Shown piece by piece: positions 53,171-64,000 of a stretch of DNA of 64,000 bases. The DNA comes from Gemmatimonadota bacterium. Lineage in GTDB: Bacteria; Gemmatimonadota; Gemmatimonadetes; Longimicrobiales; Gaopeijiaceae. Location of the stretch: contig JAWKQN010000005.1 in the NCBI GenBank assembly GCA_041390125.1, forward strand, positions 230,001 through 294,000. The letters run 5' to 3'. The notes under the pieces are model-generated. The model worked only from the letters and a program-made list of their open reading frames with translations, did not search any database and had not been told where the DNA came from. The position numbers and the translations under genes were made by a program. Positions within the stretch are counted from its first letter, which is position 1; each line of letters begins with the position of its first letter.

Positions 53171-54622
53171 TCAACGTGTTCCGCCGGTGGTGTCGGGTGC
53201 GGCGGTGGAGTCGAGGGCGGCGCCCGGCAGCGGCGGCGCCAACCCGGCCTCGCCGGTGGTGGACGACTCGGGCGCACGGGCGCGGCGCTCCTCGCGCAGC
53301 GTCTCCAGGGCCCGGTCCAACCCCGGCTCCACCAGACGGCCTCCCGCGGCTTCCCGCAGGGTCACCGACAGGGCGGCCAGCTCCACGAACTCGCCCTCGC
53401 CACGGATGATCCGGTCCAGGCTGGCGGTCACGGCCGAATCCACGGCGGCGGCCCGGCCCGGTCCGTCCACCCCCAGGTCGCGCAGACCCAGCTGGTCGGC
53501 CACCGTGACGAGCTGCACGCGCGCGTCCAGCGTGAGCGAGTTCCGCAGCGCCTCGGGGGTCTCGATCCCACGACGCCGCGCCTCGTCGATCAACAGCCGC
53601 CCGCGGGTGACCCCTTCCAGGAACGGCTCCATCTGTTCGTCCGTGGCCTGGATCATCTCCACCCGCAGCGCGCGTGGCTGCGCCAGCAGGAAGGCCTGCA
53701 GGTCCCCCACCGTCAGAGCCCCGCCGGCGTAGCGTACCAGCACCCGCTCGCGCTCGGCGCGCGGGAGCGGACGGGGCACATCTGCGGCCAGCTCGCGCGC
53801 GGCGTCCGCGGCGCCGGCCTGCACGGCGAGGTCGGCACTGTCCTGGAGCGAGCGCACGAACGCCTGCTCCGCCTCGCCCACCCGCCGGTTCTTGACGGCG
53901 TTCGCGAACGCTTCGCGCACGGTGTCGAACGGAGCCACCTGCCGCTCGTCCACACGGATGACGTGGACGCCGAACTCCGTGATCACGGGCTCGGAGACCT
54001 GACCGGGCGCCAACGCGAACGCCACCTGCGAAAATGCCGGCACCATGGTCTGGCGCTCGAAGAAGCCGAGGTCGCCGCCGTCGGAGGCCGATCCCGTGTC
54101 CGTCGAGTACTGGCGGGCCAGCGCGGCGAAGCTCTCGCCCCCCTCCGCGCGTCGCTTGAGCGCCTGCGCGAGGGCCACGGCGGAGTCGCGCGAGGCCTCC
54201 CGCTGGCGATCGAACTGGAGCAGGATGTGCCGGGCGTGGACGCGCGCGCCGGGCAGCTCCTGCTCGTAGAGCGCGCGCAGCTGATCCTCCGCGAGGACCG
54301 TGTCCACCTGGACCGCCTGCTGGCGGAGCGCCTGCACCAGCTCGCGCTCCAACTGTGGGCGCACGACGCTGCTCAGGTCGAGCGCGCCCAGGGCCGAGTC
54401 CGACCCGGCCGTCTCGGCGAGGAGCGTATAGTCGATCCACAGGTCGGCCACCTGGGCGACGACGTCCCGCTCCGCGGGGATCTGGGGATGGTCGGCCAGG
54501 AGTGCGACGGTCTCGTCCACCGTGAGCACGTGATCCGCGGCTACCGCCACGGCGTCGGCCGGCGGCCGGTCGCCGCACGCCACGAGCGCGGCGCACACCA
54601 CCAGCGCGAGCGTCCTCTTCAT
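53171..54622 (-). CDS. PpiC-type parvulin lipoprotein (foldase)
   Basis: 483 residues. Lipoprotein signal (MKRTLALVVCAALVACGD), an N-terminal chaperone helix part, then a parvulin domain (about 130-235): VHARHILLQFDRQRE, FAALARQYSTDTGSASDGGDLGFFERQTM, VSEPVITEFGVHVIRV. A second helix-rich part (about 280-420) and a low-complexity Pro/Ala end follow. It likely acts with SurA in periplasmic folding. GGAG precedes the ATG. The gap to mfd upstream is 79 bases. Confidence 0.9.
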   Translation of the reverse strand: MKRTLALVVCAALVACGDRPPADAVAVAADHVLTVDETVALLADHPQIPAERDVVAQVADLWIDYTLLAETAGSDSALGALDLSSVVRPQLERELVQALRQQAVQVDTVLAEDQLRALYEQELPGARVHARHILLQFDRQREASRDSAVALAQALKRRAEGGESFAALARQYSTDTGSASDGGDLGFFERQTMVPAFSQVAFALAPGQVSEPVITEFGVHVIRVDERQVAPFDTVREAFANAVKNRRVGEAEQAFVRSLQDSADLAVQAGAADAARELAADVPRPLPRAERERVLVRYAGGALTVGDLQAFLLAQPRALRVEMIQATDEQMEPFLEGVTRGRLLIDEARRRGIETPEALRNSLTLDARVQLVTVADQLGLRDLGVDGPGRAAAVDSAVTASLDRIIRGEGEFVELAALSVTLREAAGGRLVEPGLDRALETLREERRARAPESSTTGEAGLAPPLPGAALDSTAAPDTTGGTR

Positions 54623-54701
54623 CCGAAGGAAATCTCCTCCCCGCGCCTGCGGGGGGTCACGGGCAGGCCTTCGCTCCGTCCACGAACGGCCCGGCCGGGG
54701 T

Positions 54702-57700
54702 TCAGGTGGGGTCTCCGCCGTCGGCCCCGAGCGCCTCCAGCGCCTCGATGACCGTCGCGGAAAGCGGCTCCGGTCCCTCGCGGCGCAGCGCCAGGGAAAG
54801 CGGTGCCATGCGGCGTACCTCCACCTCCACCCGGCGGTTCCCGAGAGGGCCGGCCAGCGCGGCCAGCCGGGGGCGGGCCTCGGCGCGGAATCCGAGACGC
54901 GCCTGATCGGGCTTGAGGAAGACCCGTTCGACCCCCAGGCGCCGCCCCAGGATGCGCAGCCGCTCGTGGGCGAGCAGCCTTGCCGCGGGCGCGGGCAGCG
55001 GTCCATAGCGGTCCGCCAGCTCCTCGCCGAGGGCGTCGACCTCCGGCAGCGTGCCGGTGCCGGCCAGCCGGCGGTAGAAGTGCAGCTTCTGTCCCGAGTC
55101 GGCGATGTACTCGTCCGGCAGCAGGGCCGGGCCGTCCATGATGATCTCGGGGTCATCGAAGTCCGGCTGTTCGTCCGGGCGCTGCAGGCGCTCGATGGTC
55201 TCCTTGAGCAGCCGCAGGTAGGTGTCCAGTCCCACCGCGTGCGCGAATCCCGACTGGTCGGCCCCGAGGAGGTTGCCCGCGCCGCGCAGCTCCAGGTCCT
55301 TGAGGGCCACCGAGTATCCGCTGCCCAGCTCCGTGTAGTGCTCGAGCACGCGGAGCCGCTTCTCGGCGTCGTCGGTCATGCGCTCGGGCACGATCAGGTA
55401 GCAGAAGGCGCGGCGGTCGGAGCGACCCACACGGCCGCGGATCTGGTAGAGCTGGGACAGTCCGAACCGGTCGGCGTTGTCGACGATCAGCGTGTTGGCG
55501 TTGGGGACGTCCAGACCGTTCTCGATGATGGACGAGCAGACCAGCACGTCCAGGTCCCCTTCCACGAAGTCGCGCATGACGTGGTCCAGCTCACCCGGCC
55601 GCATCTGCCCATGCGCGACCCCGATGCGGGCATCCGGTGCGAGCTGGCGGACCCGTTCGGCCGCGGTGTGGATGGTCTCCACCCGATTGTGCAGGAAGTA
55701 CACCTGGCCTCCGCGATCGAGCTCGCGGCGGATGGCGTCGGCCACGATGGGATCGCGCCACGGCAGCACCGTGGTCAGGATGGGCATGCGGTCGCGCGGG
55801 GGCGTGCGGATCAGCGACAGATCGCGCAGCCCGGACAGCGCGAGGTGCAGCGTGCGCGGGATGGGTGTGGCGGTCAGGGTGAGGACGTCGACGGAGTGCT
55901 TCAGCTCCTTCAGTCGCTCCTTGTGGCGCACGCCGAAGCGCTGCTCCTCGTCCACGATGAGCAGCCCCAGGGAACGGAAGCGCACGTCCTTGGACAGCAG
56001 GCGGTGCGTGCCCACGACGATGTCGATCTCCCCGGCGGCGACCTGCTCCAGGAGCTGCACCTGCTCCGCTGCCGGGCGGAACCGGGACAGCGCGCCGATG
56101 CGCACGGGATAGTCCGCGAGCCGCTCCTCGAAGGTGTGCCGGTGTTGCTCCACCAGGATGGTGGTGGGGGCGAGCACCGCGACCTGCCGTCCATCCTGGA
56201 CGGCCTTGAACGCGGCGCGGATCGCCACCTCGGTCTTGCCGTATCCCACGTCGCCGCACACCAGGCGGTCCATCGGCCGGGACGATTCCATGTCGGCCTT
56301 CACGTCCAGGCTGGCCTGACGCTGGTCGGGTGTGTCCTCGTACAGGAAGGACGACTCCATCTCGCGCTGCCATTGTGTGTCGGGCGGATAGGCATGTCCG
56401 TCCGCCGTGGCGCGCGTGGCGTACAGCTCCACCAGCTCCTGCGCCATCTTCTGGATGGCCGCTTCGGTCTTGGCCTTGAGGCCCTTCCAGCGCTTCCCAC
56501 CGATGCGGTGCAGGGCAGGCGCGGGACCCTCGTCGCTGGCGCCTACCCACCGTTCCAGCAGATCGATCTTGTAGACCGGGACGCGCAGCGTCTCGTCCCC
56601 GGCGTACTCGATCAGCAGCACCTCCAGCGACTCGTCCCCGACGGTCAGCGTCTCGAGCCCCTTGAAGCGCCCGATCCCGTGGTCCATGTGGACCACGTAG
56701 TCCCCCGGAGTGAGCTGGGCGAGTGACTCCAACGCCACGGCGCCGCGAAAGCGCCGGCCTCGCCGAACCCGCCGAGCGCGCCGGAAGATCTCGTGGTCCG
56801 TGAGCACCCGCAGCGGCGGATCCGACGCCAGGAGCTCGAAGCCGTGCGCGAGCGATCCGATGACCACCGTGCTGCCGGCGGGAAGCGCCCCGGGGCCGCC
56901 CAGGATCTCCTCCAGCCGCTCGGCCTGTCCCTCGTTGTCGCACAGCAGCAGGGTCTCGAGCCCGCGCTGCGCGCCGTCCGCGAGCAGGCGCGCCAGACGC
57001 TTCATGTCGCGGTCCACCCCCGGCGGCTCCACCGCGCCCAGGACGGCGTCGGCGCCAGGCGCGTCCGGGGAGAGGCGCAGGGTGGGCAGCGCCCGCGCCC
57101 GCTCCAGGAACCGGTCCGGAGGCACCATCACCTCCTCCGGGGGCGCGGGCGTCCGGCCCTCTTCGAGGGCTTCCTCGCGCAGGCGCAGCACCTGCTCCCA
57201 CACGCGCTGCGCTCCGGGCTGCCAGTCCTCCCGGGTCGCGTCCACCAGCAGCGTGCCGTCCGGGAGGATGTCCAGCAGCGAGCGGGGCCGGGTGCCGGAG
57301 GCGCCGGCCCGCGGGCGGAAGTCCAGGGGGAGGAGCCGCGCGCTGCTGCGCACGTGCAGGGTGCGCTGGTCGAGCACGTCGAAGGCCCGGATGGACTCGA
57401 TCTCGTCCCCGAAGAACTCGACGCGCACGGGCTCGTTCGACCCGAACGAGAACACGTCGACGATGCCGCCGCGCACCGCGTACTGCCCCACCTCCTCCAC
57501 GAGGGGCACCCGGTCGAAGCCCAACTCGTCCAGCCGCCCGGTCAGGGCCCGGAACGGCAGGCTCTGCCCGGGCGCCAGGTCCACCGCCAGGTCCGTGAGC
57601 CGCTCCGGCAGCTCCGAGCGCTCCTGGAGCCCTCGCTGGGTGGTGACCAGGATGTGGGTCCGTCCGGCGAGCAGCGCTTCCACGGCCTCGATCCGGAGCC

Positions 57701-58022
57701 CCGCCACCTCCACGTGGGGCTCGGCGGCCTCGTACGGCAGCGACTCCCGCTGAGGGAAGAGCACTGCTCCTTCGGGGCCCAACAGGATCTCGAGGTCGGC
57801 CTCGAGGTCGACGGCGTGCGCCGGCGTGTCCGTCACGACCAGCAGCGTCCCGGCGCGCTCGGCGAGCGCGGCCACGACCGCGGCGCCGGCCGAGCCCACG
57901 ACGCCGCCCAGGGTGGTGGCGGTCCCCGCCCCGGGCAGGGCGGCTGCGAGCCGCCGCACGGCCGGGCAGGTCTGGACGGCCTCCACCACCCGGTGGGAGC
58001 CTGGCGGAGACGTGCGGGTCAC
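54702..58022 (-). CDS. mfd: Transcription-repair coupling factor
   Basis: 1106 residues. Removes stalled RNA polymerase at lesions and recruits UvrABC. N-terminal UvrB-like domains (FPQRESLPYEAAEPH .. RGGIVDVFSFGSNEPVRVEFFGDEIESIRAFD), the RNA polymerase interaction domain (GDYVVHMDHGIGRFKGLETL), then helicase motifs CGDVGYGKTEVAIRA, APTTILVEQH, LLIVDEEQRFGVRHKE and ITATPIPRTL-like LTATPIPRTL. The TRCF C-terminal domain completes it. The GTG start at 58022 overlaps the VWA gene stop (GTGA); the longer open frame upstream belongs to that gene. Confidence 0.96.
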   Translation of the reverse strand: MTRTSPPGSHRVVEAVQTCPAVRRLAAALPGAGTATTLGGVVGSAGAAVVAALAERAGTLLVVTDTPAHAVDLEADLEILLGPEGAVLFPQRESLPYEAAEPHVEVAGLRIEAVEALLAGRTHILVTTQRGLQERSELPERLTDLAVDLAPGQSLPFRALTGRLDELGFDRVPLVEEVGQYAVRGGIVDVFSFGSNEPVRVEFFGDEIESIRAFDVLDQRTLHVRSSARLLPLDFRPRAGASGTRPRSLLDILPDGTLLVDATREDWQPGAQRVWEQVLRLREEALEEGRTPAPPEEVMVPPDRFLERARALPTLRLSPDAPGADAVLGAVEPPGVDRDMKRLARLLADGAQRGLETLLLCDNEGQAERLEEILGGPGALPAGSTVVIGSLAHGFELLASDPPLRVLTDHEIFRRARRVRRGRRFRGAVALESLAQLTPGDYVVHMDHGIGRFKGLETLTVGDESLEVLLIEYAGDETLRVPVYKIDLLERWVGASDEGPAPALHRIGGKRWKGLKAKTEAAIQKMAQELVELYATRATADGHAYPPDTQWQREMESSFLYEDTPDQRQASLDVKADMESSRPMDRLVCGDVGYGKTEVAIRAAFKAVQDGRQVAVLAPTTILVEQHRHTFEERLADYPVRIGALSRFRPAAEQVQLLEQVAAGEIDIVVGTHRLLSKDVRFRSLGLLIVDEEQRFGVRHKERLKELKHSVDVLTLTATPIPRTLHLALSGLRDLSLIRTPPRDRMPILTTVLPWRDPIVADAIRRELDRGGQVYFLHNRVETIHTAAERVRQLAPDARIGVAHGQMRPGELDHVMRDFVEGDLDVLVCSSIIENGLDVPNANTLIVDNADRFGLSQLYQIRGRVGRSDRRAFCYLIVPERMTDDAEKRLRVLEHYTELGSGYSVALKDLELRGAGNLLGADQSGFAHAVGLDTYLRLLKETIERLQRPDEQPDFDDPEIIMDGPALLPDEYIADSGQKLHFYRRLAGTGTLPEVDALGEELADRYGPLPAPAARLLAHERLRILGRRLGVERVFLKPDQARLGFRAEARPRLAALAGPLGNRRVEVEVRRMAPLSLALRREGPEPLSATVIEALEALGADGGDPT

Positions 58023-59920
58023 CGGGCGGCGGAGGCGGGGGCGCGCGGAGCACGGGGAGCGCCGGCGGCGCTCCCCGCCACCCAGCTCTCGAGGACCAGG
58101 CAGACCAGCGCGGCCAGCAGGAGCGGCCACCAGATCTCCGGACCCTGCCGTTGGGCGAAGATGGCTCCGCCCCAGGCCCCACGGTCCGTGACCAGCTCGG
58201 CGCCGGGCCCCAGATGGCGTTGGAGGGCGGCGGCGGGCAGGGGGTCCAGCAGGGATTCCCCGGCGGGCACGTTGGCGGCCACCCGGGCCACGGTGCTGTC
58301 ACCGGCCAGCACGGTGTAGAGCCCGGCCTCCCGGGTGACGGCCCGGCCCGCCTCGAGGGGCACGACCCGCCCGGTCGGATCGGCCACGGCGGTCGCGGAA
58401 GGGGGCAGCGAGAGCGATCGTCCGACCTCGACCGGCACCGAGGCGGTGGCGGCCCGCGACCAGCGGCCCACCATCCACTCGAGCAGGGGCAGGAGGTCGG
58501 GTCCCACCACCAGGTCGGTGGCGGCGGGGTCGAGCGCGGACCCGAACAGCAACCAGCGGCCCGACTCGTCCTCGCCGGTGACCACCCACGGCTCGCCGCC
58601 GACCGTCGCCAGCACGCCGAGCGGGGCGCCTTGCGGCTCCAGCCGGAAGCGCTCGCGCACGAGTGGCTCACTCTCCAGGGGCAGGCCGGTCGATGTGACC
58701 GGGCGCTCCCCCCCGACGTCGTCGGGTCCGTAGCGCCAGGGGACGCCGGCCTCCCCGAGCCGGCGGTTGAGCGCCGCGAGACGTGCGCCGTCGCCGGAGG
58801 GGACGACCAGATGGGTGACGCCCGGCCTGCGGCCCTCCAGGCCCTCGCCGTCGACCGCGACGACCACCTCGCCGGGGCTGTCCAGACGGGCCCGCCCGCC
58901 CTCCACCAGGACGTCGAGCGCAGAGGCCAGGAAGGCGGAGGCGGCGCCGCGCACCTCGATCCGGGGCGGAGGGGCAGCGGTGAACGAGAAGTACCGGCGA
59001 TCGTCGGCCGCGAGCGCGTCCGGATCGATCTCCACGTGGCCTTCGACCGCCCCGGGATCCAACGGCGCGATCGGGAAGACGACGCTCGCGCCCACCGGTG
59101 CGACGGTGGCGCCCGCCACCCGTCCGTCCAGGATCAGGCGGACGGCCACCGAGTCGGCGCCCGCATCCGGGGGGCCGAGCAGCTCGGCGCTGACCTCGGT
59201 GCGCTGTCCCGTGATCGGGGGGAGGCCACCCCCCACCAGGACGGTACCCACCGCGCGATTCACCGGCGGGTCCCAGTCCGGGCGCAGGACGCGCACGGGC
59301 GCCGACAGGGCGGCGGGTTCCAGGCCGAACGAGGTGGACTGCAGGTCCGACAGGAGATGGATCTCGCGTGCGTCCAGGTCGGAGGACTGCACCAGGGCGT
59401 CGGCGCGCGCGAGCGCGGCGTCGAGGTCGGCCGACCCGGCGCTCGGCTCCGTGGCCAGCACGCGGGCCCGGGCCTCCTCCGGGCTTCCCGGGGGTGCGAC
59501 GTCGTCGGGGTCGGCGGCGCGCAGCACCCACACCCGGTCGCGGTCGGTGGCATCCGCGATCGACTCCAGCGCGGCCTGGCGCAGGCGGTCGAGCACCCGC
59601 TCGTCGCCGAGCACGGCCCCCGTGCTCCCCGAGTTGTCGAGCACGATCGCGAGCGCGGTGGGGGGATGGGCGCTCGTGGGTCCGGTCAGGAAGGCGCGGG
59701 CACCCGCCACGACCACGAAGATCAGGGCGGCGAGCCGGAGCAGGAGCAGAACGAGCTGCCGGAGCCGGATGCGGCGGGCGTGCTCCTTCTCGGTGCGTTT
59801 GAGGTAGCGCAGCGCGGGGAAGGCCAGGCGCTCCGTCTCCTGGCGGTGGAACAGGTGCAGGAAGAGCGGGACGGCCACCGCGGCGACGGCCAACAGGAAG
59901 AACGGGTTCAGGAAGCCCAT
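58019..59920 (-). CDS. BatA-type membrane protein with a von Willebrand A domain
   Basis: 633 residues. The N-terminus is a BatA motif: two membrane helices (about 5-24 and 52-75) around FLHLFHRQETERLAFPALRYLKRTEKEH. A vWA domain follows with the MIDAS sequence DNSGST, and a C-terminal helix (WWPLLLAALVCLVLESW) anchors the end. Such proteins occur with MoxR/DUF58 genes and may help folding or stress resistance in the envelope. The DUF58 gene is 9 bases upstream; no MoxR gene lies nearby. Confidence 0.9.
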   Translation of the reverse strand: MGFLNPFFLLAVAAVAVPLFLHLFHRQETERLAFPALRYLKRTEKEHARRIRLRQLVLLLLRLAALIFVVVAGARAFLTGPTSAHPPTALAIVLDNSGSTGAVLGDERVLDRLRQAALESIADATDRDRVWVLRAADPDDVAPPGSPEEARARVLATEPSAGSADLDAALARADALVQSSDLDAREIHLLSDLQSTSFGLEPAALSAPVRVLRPDWDPPVNRAVGTVLVGGGLPPITGQRTEVSAELLGPPDAGADSVAVRLILDGRVAGATVAPVGASVVFPIAPLDPGAVEGHVEIDPDALAADDRRYFSFTAAPPPRIEVRGAASAFLASALDVLVEGGRARLDSPGEVVVAVDGEGLEGRRPGVTHLVVPSGDGARLAALNRRLGEAGVPWRYGPDDVGGERPVTSTGLPLESEPLVRERFRLEPQGAPLGVLATVGGEPWVVTGEDESGRWLLFGSALDPAATDLVVGPDLLPLLEWMVGRWSRAATASVPVEVGRSLSLPPSATAVADPTGRVVPLEAGRAVTREAGLYTVLAGDSTVARVAANVPAGESLLDPLPAAALQRHLGPGAELVTDRGAWGGAIFAQRQGPEIWWPLLLAALVCLVLESWVAGSAAGAPRAPRAPASAAR

Positions 59921-59929
59921 GATCCCGGC

Positions 59930-60856
59930 TCAGCCCAGCCGTGCGCGCTTCTTGAGGTAGGCACCCAGCGCTCGGGACAGGGGCTGGTCGGTATCCACGG
60001 TGACGTAGTCGATCCCGTGCGGCCGCAGGGACCGCTCCCACTCGCGCAGCGCCTCCCGCACGGCGTCGCGGTAGTCCGCGCGCAGGTCCGCGGCGTTGAC
60101 CCGCATCTCCTCGTGCGTCTCCGGATCGAAGAACCACGTATCGCCGGCCGTCGGCAGCTCCCGCTCCCCCGGATCCAGCAGGTGGAGCACCAGCACCTCG
60201 TGCCCGCGGTGGCGCAGGAAGCGCAGGGCCGTGCGCGTCTCCTCCAGATCCACCAGGAGGTCGGAGATGAGCACCACGAGCCCGCGCCGCCGCAGACGGC
60301 GCGCGACGTCCACGAGCGCGGAGGAGGCCTGCGTGCCGCCCCCCGGCTGGAGCCCGTCGAGCCGGTGCAGCATCTCGTACCAGTGGTGCTTGCCGCCGCG
60401 AGGCTGCAGACGGACGGGCACCTGCTCGTGGAACGCGGTGAGGCCTACGGCGTCCCCCTGGCGCACGAGCAGCAGCGACAGCGCGGCCAGCAACTGCTTG
60501 GCGAACGCCAGCTTGGGGAGAAGGGTCGTGCCGGAGCGCCAGGCCATGGACTCGCTGATGTCGAGCAGCAGGTGGGCGACCAGGTTGGTCTCCTCCTGGA
60601 ACTGCTTGACGAAGAAGCGGTCCGAGCGCCCGTACATGCGCCAGTCGATGTAGCGGGTGTCGTCTCCCGGCTGGTAGGACTTCAGCTCGGCGAACTCGGC
60701 GGAGAACCCCCGGTGCGGAGAGGCGTGCAGACCCAGCAGGAAGCCCTCGACCACCTTGCGCGCCACGAACTCGAGGTTGCCCAGGCGGGCGAGCTCGGTG
60801 GGGTGGAGGAGATCGGCGCGACGAACGGCGGCGCGGGAGCGTGTGGCTTGACTCAT
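59930..60856 (-). CDS. DUF58 domain-containing protein
   Basis: 308 residues, cytoplasmic. Typical DUF58 features are ASPHRGFSAEFAELKSYQPGDDTRYIDWRMYGRSDRFFVKQFQEE, followed by a vWA-like fold (HLLLDISESMAW, VVLISDLLVD). DUF58 proteins usually work with MoxR ATPases and BatA proteins. It is the first gene of the long minus-strand run (with VWA, mfd, ppiC, surA, pdxA and so on). ATG 60856 has a weak ribosome binding site. The 199-base gap to the divergent DUF4384 gene holds the promoters. Confidence 0.92.
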   Translation of the reverse strand: MSQATRSRAAVRRADLLHPTELARLGNLEFVARKVVEGFLLGLHASPHRGFSAEFAELKSYQPGDDTRYIDWRMYGRSDRFFVKQFQEETNLVAHLLLDISESMAWRSGTTLLPKLAFAKQLLAALSLLLVRQGDAVGLTAFHEQVPVRLQPRGGKHHWYEMLHRLDGLQPGGGTQASSALVDVARRLRRRGLVVLISDLLVDLEETRTALRFLRHRGHEVLVLHLLDPGERELPTAGDTWFFDPETHEEMRVNAADLRADYRDAVREALREWERSLRPHGIDYVTVDTDQPLSRALGAYLKKRARLG

Positions 60857-61055
60857 GGAGTCCGCCAAACTACCGAGAACCGGAAGCCCGGAGCAACGGA
60901 CGGCGGCGGTGTCCTCCGTGCGGCGCCCGTTCCGTCCCCTTCCAGGGACAGCGCGGACGGCCACTCCACGCCGTTCGGCGGATGGCGGCGATCGAGGCCT
61001 GGCATGCCTCCTGCCCCCAGGACCTTCGGATGATCACGTCTGTGGGGAGGATCCG

Positions 61056-62258
61056 ATGACGAGGAGACGGATGCGCGCGCCGCTGGCGTGGCTGACCGTC
61101 GTCCTCGTGGCCGGGACGGCGGCGCCCCTGGCCGCGCGCCAGGCGACCGGGCCGGAGGCCCGCATCTGGTTCGACCGCGGCGCCGAGCCCCTCGTCCAAC
61201 GCGGCGACCGGGTCCGCATCTACTACCGCGTCTCGGAGGACGCCTACGTGGCGGTCCTCCACATCGACACGGACGGCAGCGTGCAGCTGGTCTTCCCGGA
61301 GGAGCCACGGCAGCCCAACCTCGTGCGTGGAGGGCGCGACTACCGCCTGCTGCAGCGCAGCTCCGCCTACTGGTACGTCGAGGAGAACCCCGGGGTGGGC
61401 TACTACTTCATCCTGGCTTCCTGGGAGCCGTTGGACTTCTCGGCGGTGGACTTCTCCCGGGCGGACCGCTCCTGGGACCTGCGCCGGATCGGATCGGAGG
61501 TGGATCGTGACCCGTTCCTGGCCATGGACGCGTACGTCGCGCGGCTCATCCCCGACTGGGACGCGGTGGCGTACGGGCTGGACTACGCGGAGTACGACGT
61601 GGGCGACCACTACGACTTCCCGCGCTTCCTCTGCTACGACTGCCACACCCGCCGGCCGTTCCACGTCTGGGACCCGTACTACAGCGCCTGCCTGGCGTTC
61701 GACGTCTATGCCTGGGACGACCCCTGGTTCTACGTCGGCTCGCGCTACCGCGGGGACTACGTCGTCCTCCCGCGTCGCCGCGGCGATCCCCGCTTCGAGT
61801 TCAAGGAGCGGGGGAGTGGAGCCCCCGAGCCCTCCGGTCGCGCGCGCCGTCGCGCGGACGGCCCCACCGTGGAGCGCACCCCGGTCCTGCTCGGACGCCA
61901 GCCCCGGACGCGCCGTCCCGGCGGGGTGGACGTCCCCGACCGGGGCGAGGGAGCCGACCGGGTCCGGCGCGGATCCGACCCCGACCGGGGCGGGCGGACG
62001 GTCGATCCTCGGGCCCGGGAGGGCCAGGTCCCTCGGCGTGAGGCGCCCGCGCTGGCGCCGCGGGGCGGGGGTGAGCGGCGGCCCGCGCCCAGCCCGCGCG
62101 TGGAGCCCAGGCGCCCCGGTGGCTCGGACCGGCCCGTGACCCGGCGGCCGTCCGGAGCCGCGACGCGGCGCCCGGAAGCCTCCAGCGGGCGCAAACCGGA
62201 TCCCACCTCCCGCGGGAGCGCCGCGGCGACGCCCCGCCGGCGTCCGGGCGGCTCCTGA
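61056..62258 (+). CDS. DUF4384-type secreted protein with a basic disordered tail
   Basis: 400 residues. Signal peptide (RAPLAWLTVVLVAGTAAPLAARQ, about 6-30), a DUF4384-like domain (about 40-135, with RVRIYYRVSEDAYVAVLHIDTDGSVQLVFPEEP). An acidic Tyr/Asp-rich middle follows, and residues 250-400 are a highly basic low-complexity tail (Arg, Pro, Gly). Function unknown; DUF4384 occurs in surface proteins. GGGGAGG precedes the ATG. The Arg-rich tail recalls nucleic-acid or polyanion binding, which is speculative. Confidence 0.82.
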   Translation: MTRRRMRAPLAWLTVVLVAGTAAPLAARQATGPEARIWFDRGAEPLVQRGDRVRIYYRVSEDAYVAVLHIDTDGSVQLVFPEEPRQPNLVRGGRDYRLLQRSSAYWYVEENPGVGYYFILASWEPLDFSAVDFSRADRSWDLRRIGSEVDRDPFLAMDAYVARLIPDWDAVAYGLDYAEYDVGDHYDFPRFLCYDCHTRRPFHVWDPYYSACLAFDVYAWDDPWFYVGSRYRGDYVVLPRRRGDPRFEFKERGSGAPEPSGRARRRADGPTVERTPVLLGRQPRTRRPGGVDVPDRGEGADRVRRGSDPDRGGRTVDPRAREGQVPRREAPALAPRGGGERRPAPSPRVEPRRPGGSDRPVTRRPSGAATRRPEASSGRKPDPTSRGSAAATPRRRPGGS

Positions 62259-62371
62259 CCCCAGCGGCCTGACCGCGCCGGCGTCGTCGGCCCGCGGTGG
62301 CCACCACGGGCGCGTCCCGCCCGCGGGCCGGATCCGCCGGCCCGGCGCTCCCGGTGCGCGCGGCGCCGCGG

Positions 62372-62377
62372 TATACT
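62372..62377 (+). promoter_or_regulatory. Possible -10 box of lepA
   Basis: TATACT in very GC-rich DNA about 105 bases before the lepA start. No -35 consensus at the usual distance. Bases 62259-62480 otherwise show no gene. Confidence 0.4.
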
Positions 62378-62480
62378 TGCGTGTCCCTTCCGGTGGCTCG
62401 CGGAGCATGACGCTGCCCCGCGAGCCCGTTCGTTTCGGCGCCCGGCCCCCGGCCCACGCGCCCGTGTCCTTCGGATCGCC

Positions 62481-64000
<1,520 letters not shown>

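Noticed and set aside
58023..58130. Upstream extension of mfd to ATG 58130
   Set aside because: The region is the 3' end of the VWA gene; the extra residues are not typical of Mfd, and GTG 58022 overlaps the preceding stop, as seen elsewhere here.

Overview
The window is a gene-dense stretch of a very GC-rich (about 70 % by eye) chromosome from a Gram-negative, double-membrane bacterium. The envelope genes point that way: a TonB-dependent receptor, SurA and PpiC foldases, MltG and MltD transglycosylases, many lipoproteins and an FtsEX-EnvC set. Gene content and style, with very short spacers and frequent GTGA/ATGA stop-start overlaps, fit Gemmatimonadota or a related lineage. That placement is an inference, not something the sequence proves. 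No transposon, prophage, CRISPR array or tRNA was seen.

Layout. 1-250: end of an rRNA operon (5S rRNA and a hairpin terminator). 445-9327: YbjN-like and DUF4956 genes, a PafA-type phosphatase, a CotH-like protein, a ruvX-mltG-thiE run on the minus strand, a YtxH protein, a TPR protein and thymidine phosphorylase. 9368-11623: cobalamin riboswitch and BtuB-type receptor. 11646-17133: PBP1A, then a tightly overlapping cupin-folK-metalloprotease-aroB operon. 17206-24862: acyl-CoA synthetase, a NYN/tandem-LOTUS protein coupled to 3-methyladenine glycosylase and an NhaC antiporter, then etfBA. 24903-32091: M23 lipoprotein, moeA, a beta-barrel protein, a large HExxH protease, a zinc-ribbon membrane protein and an EamA transporter. 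32085-37843: a minus-strand run reading fur, FAD oxidase, dacB, and acs on the plus strand.

37864-40351 is the most unusual part. A DinB-family gene is followed by a 43-residue ORF, an ECF sigma factor, a protein that joins a zinc-binding anti-sigma motif to a complete O6-alkylguanine-DNA alkyltransferase (Ogt/MGMT) domain, and a second DinB-family gene. The last four overlap or nearly touch. I infer a DNA-alkylation-sensing sigma/anti-sigma switch in which the suicide repair enzyme is itself the sensor.

40370-64000: a hexapeptide acyltransferase, a small unknown gene, guaB behind a double-hairpin leader, an aminotransferase and MltD. Then come eleven consecutive minus-strand genes. In transcription order they are DUF58, BatA/VWA, mfd, a PpiC lipoprotein, surA, pdxA, ftsE, ftsX, envC-like, holB and moaC. 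The window ends with a DUF4384 protein and the 5' part of lepA, cut by the window edge.

Three genes (the phosphatase at 1937, ruvX and the EamA transporter) carry recognisable N-terminal sequence upstream of any in-frame ATG, GTG or TTG. Their starts are uncertain.
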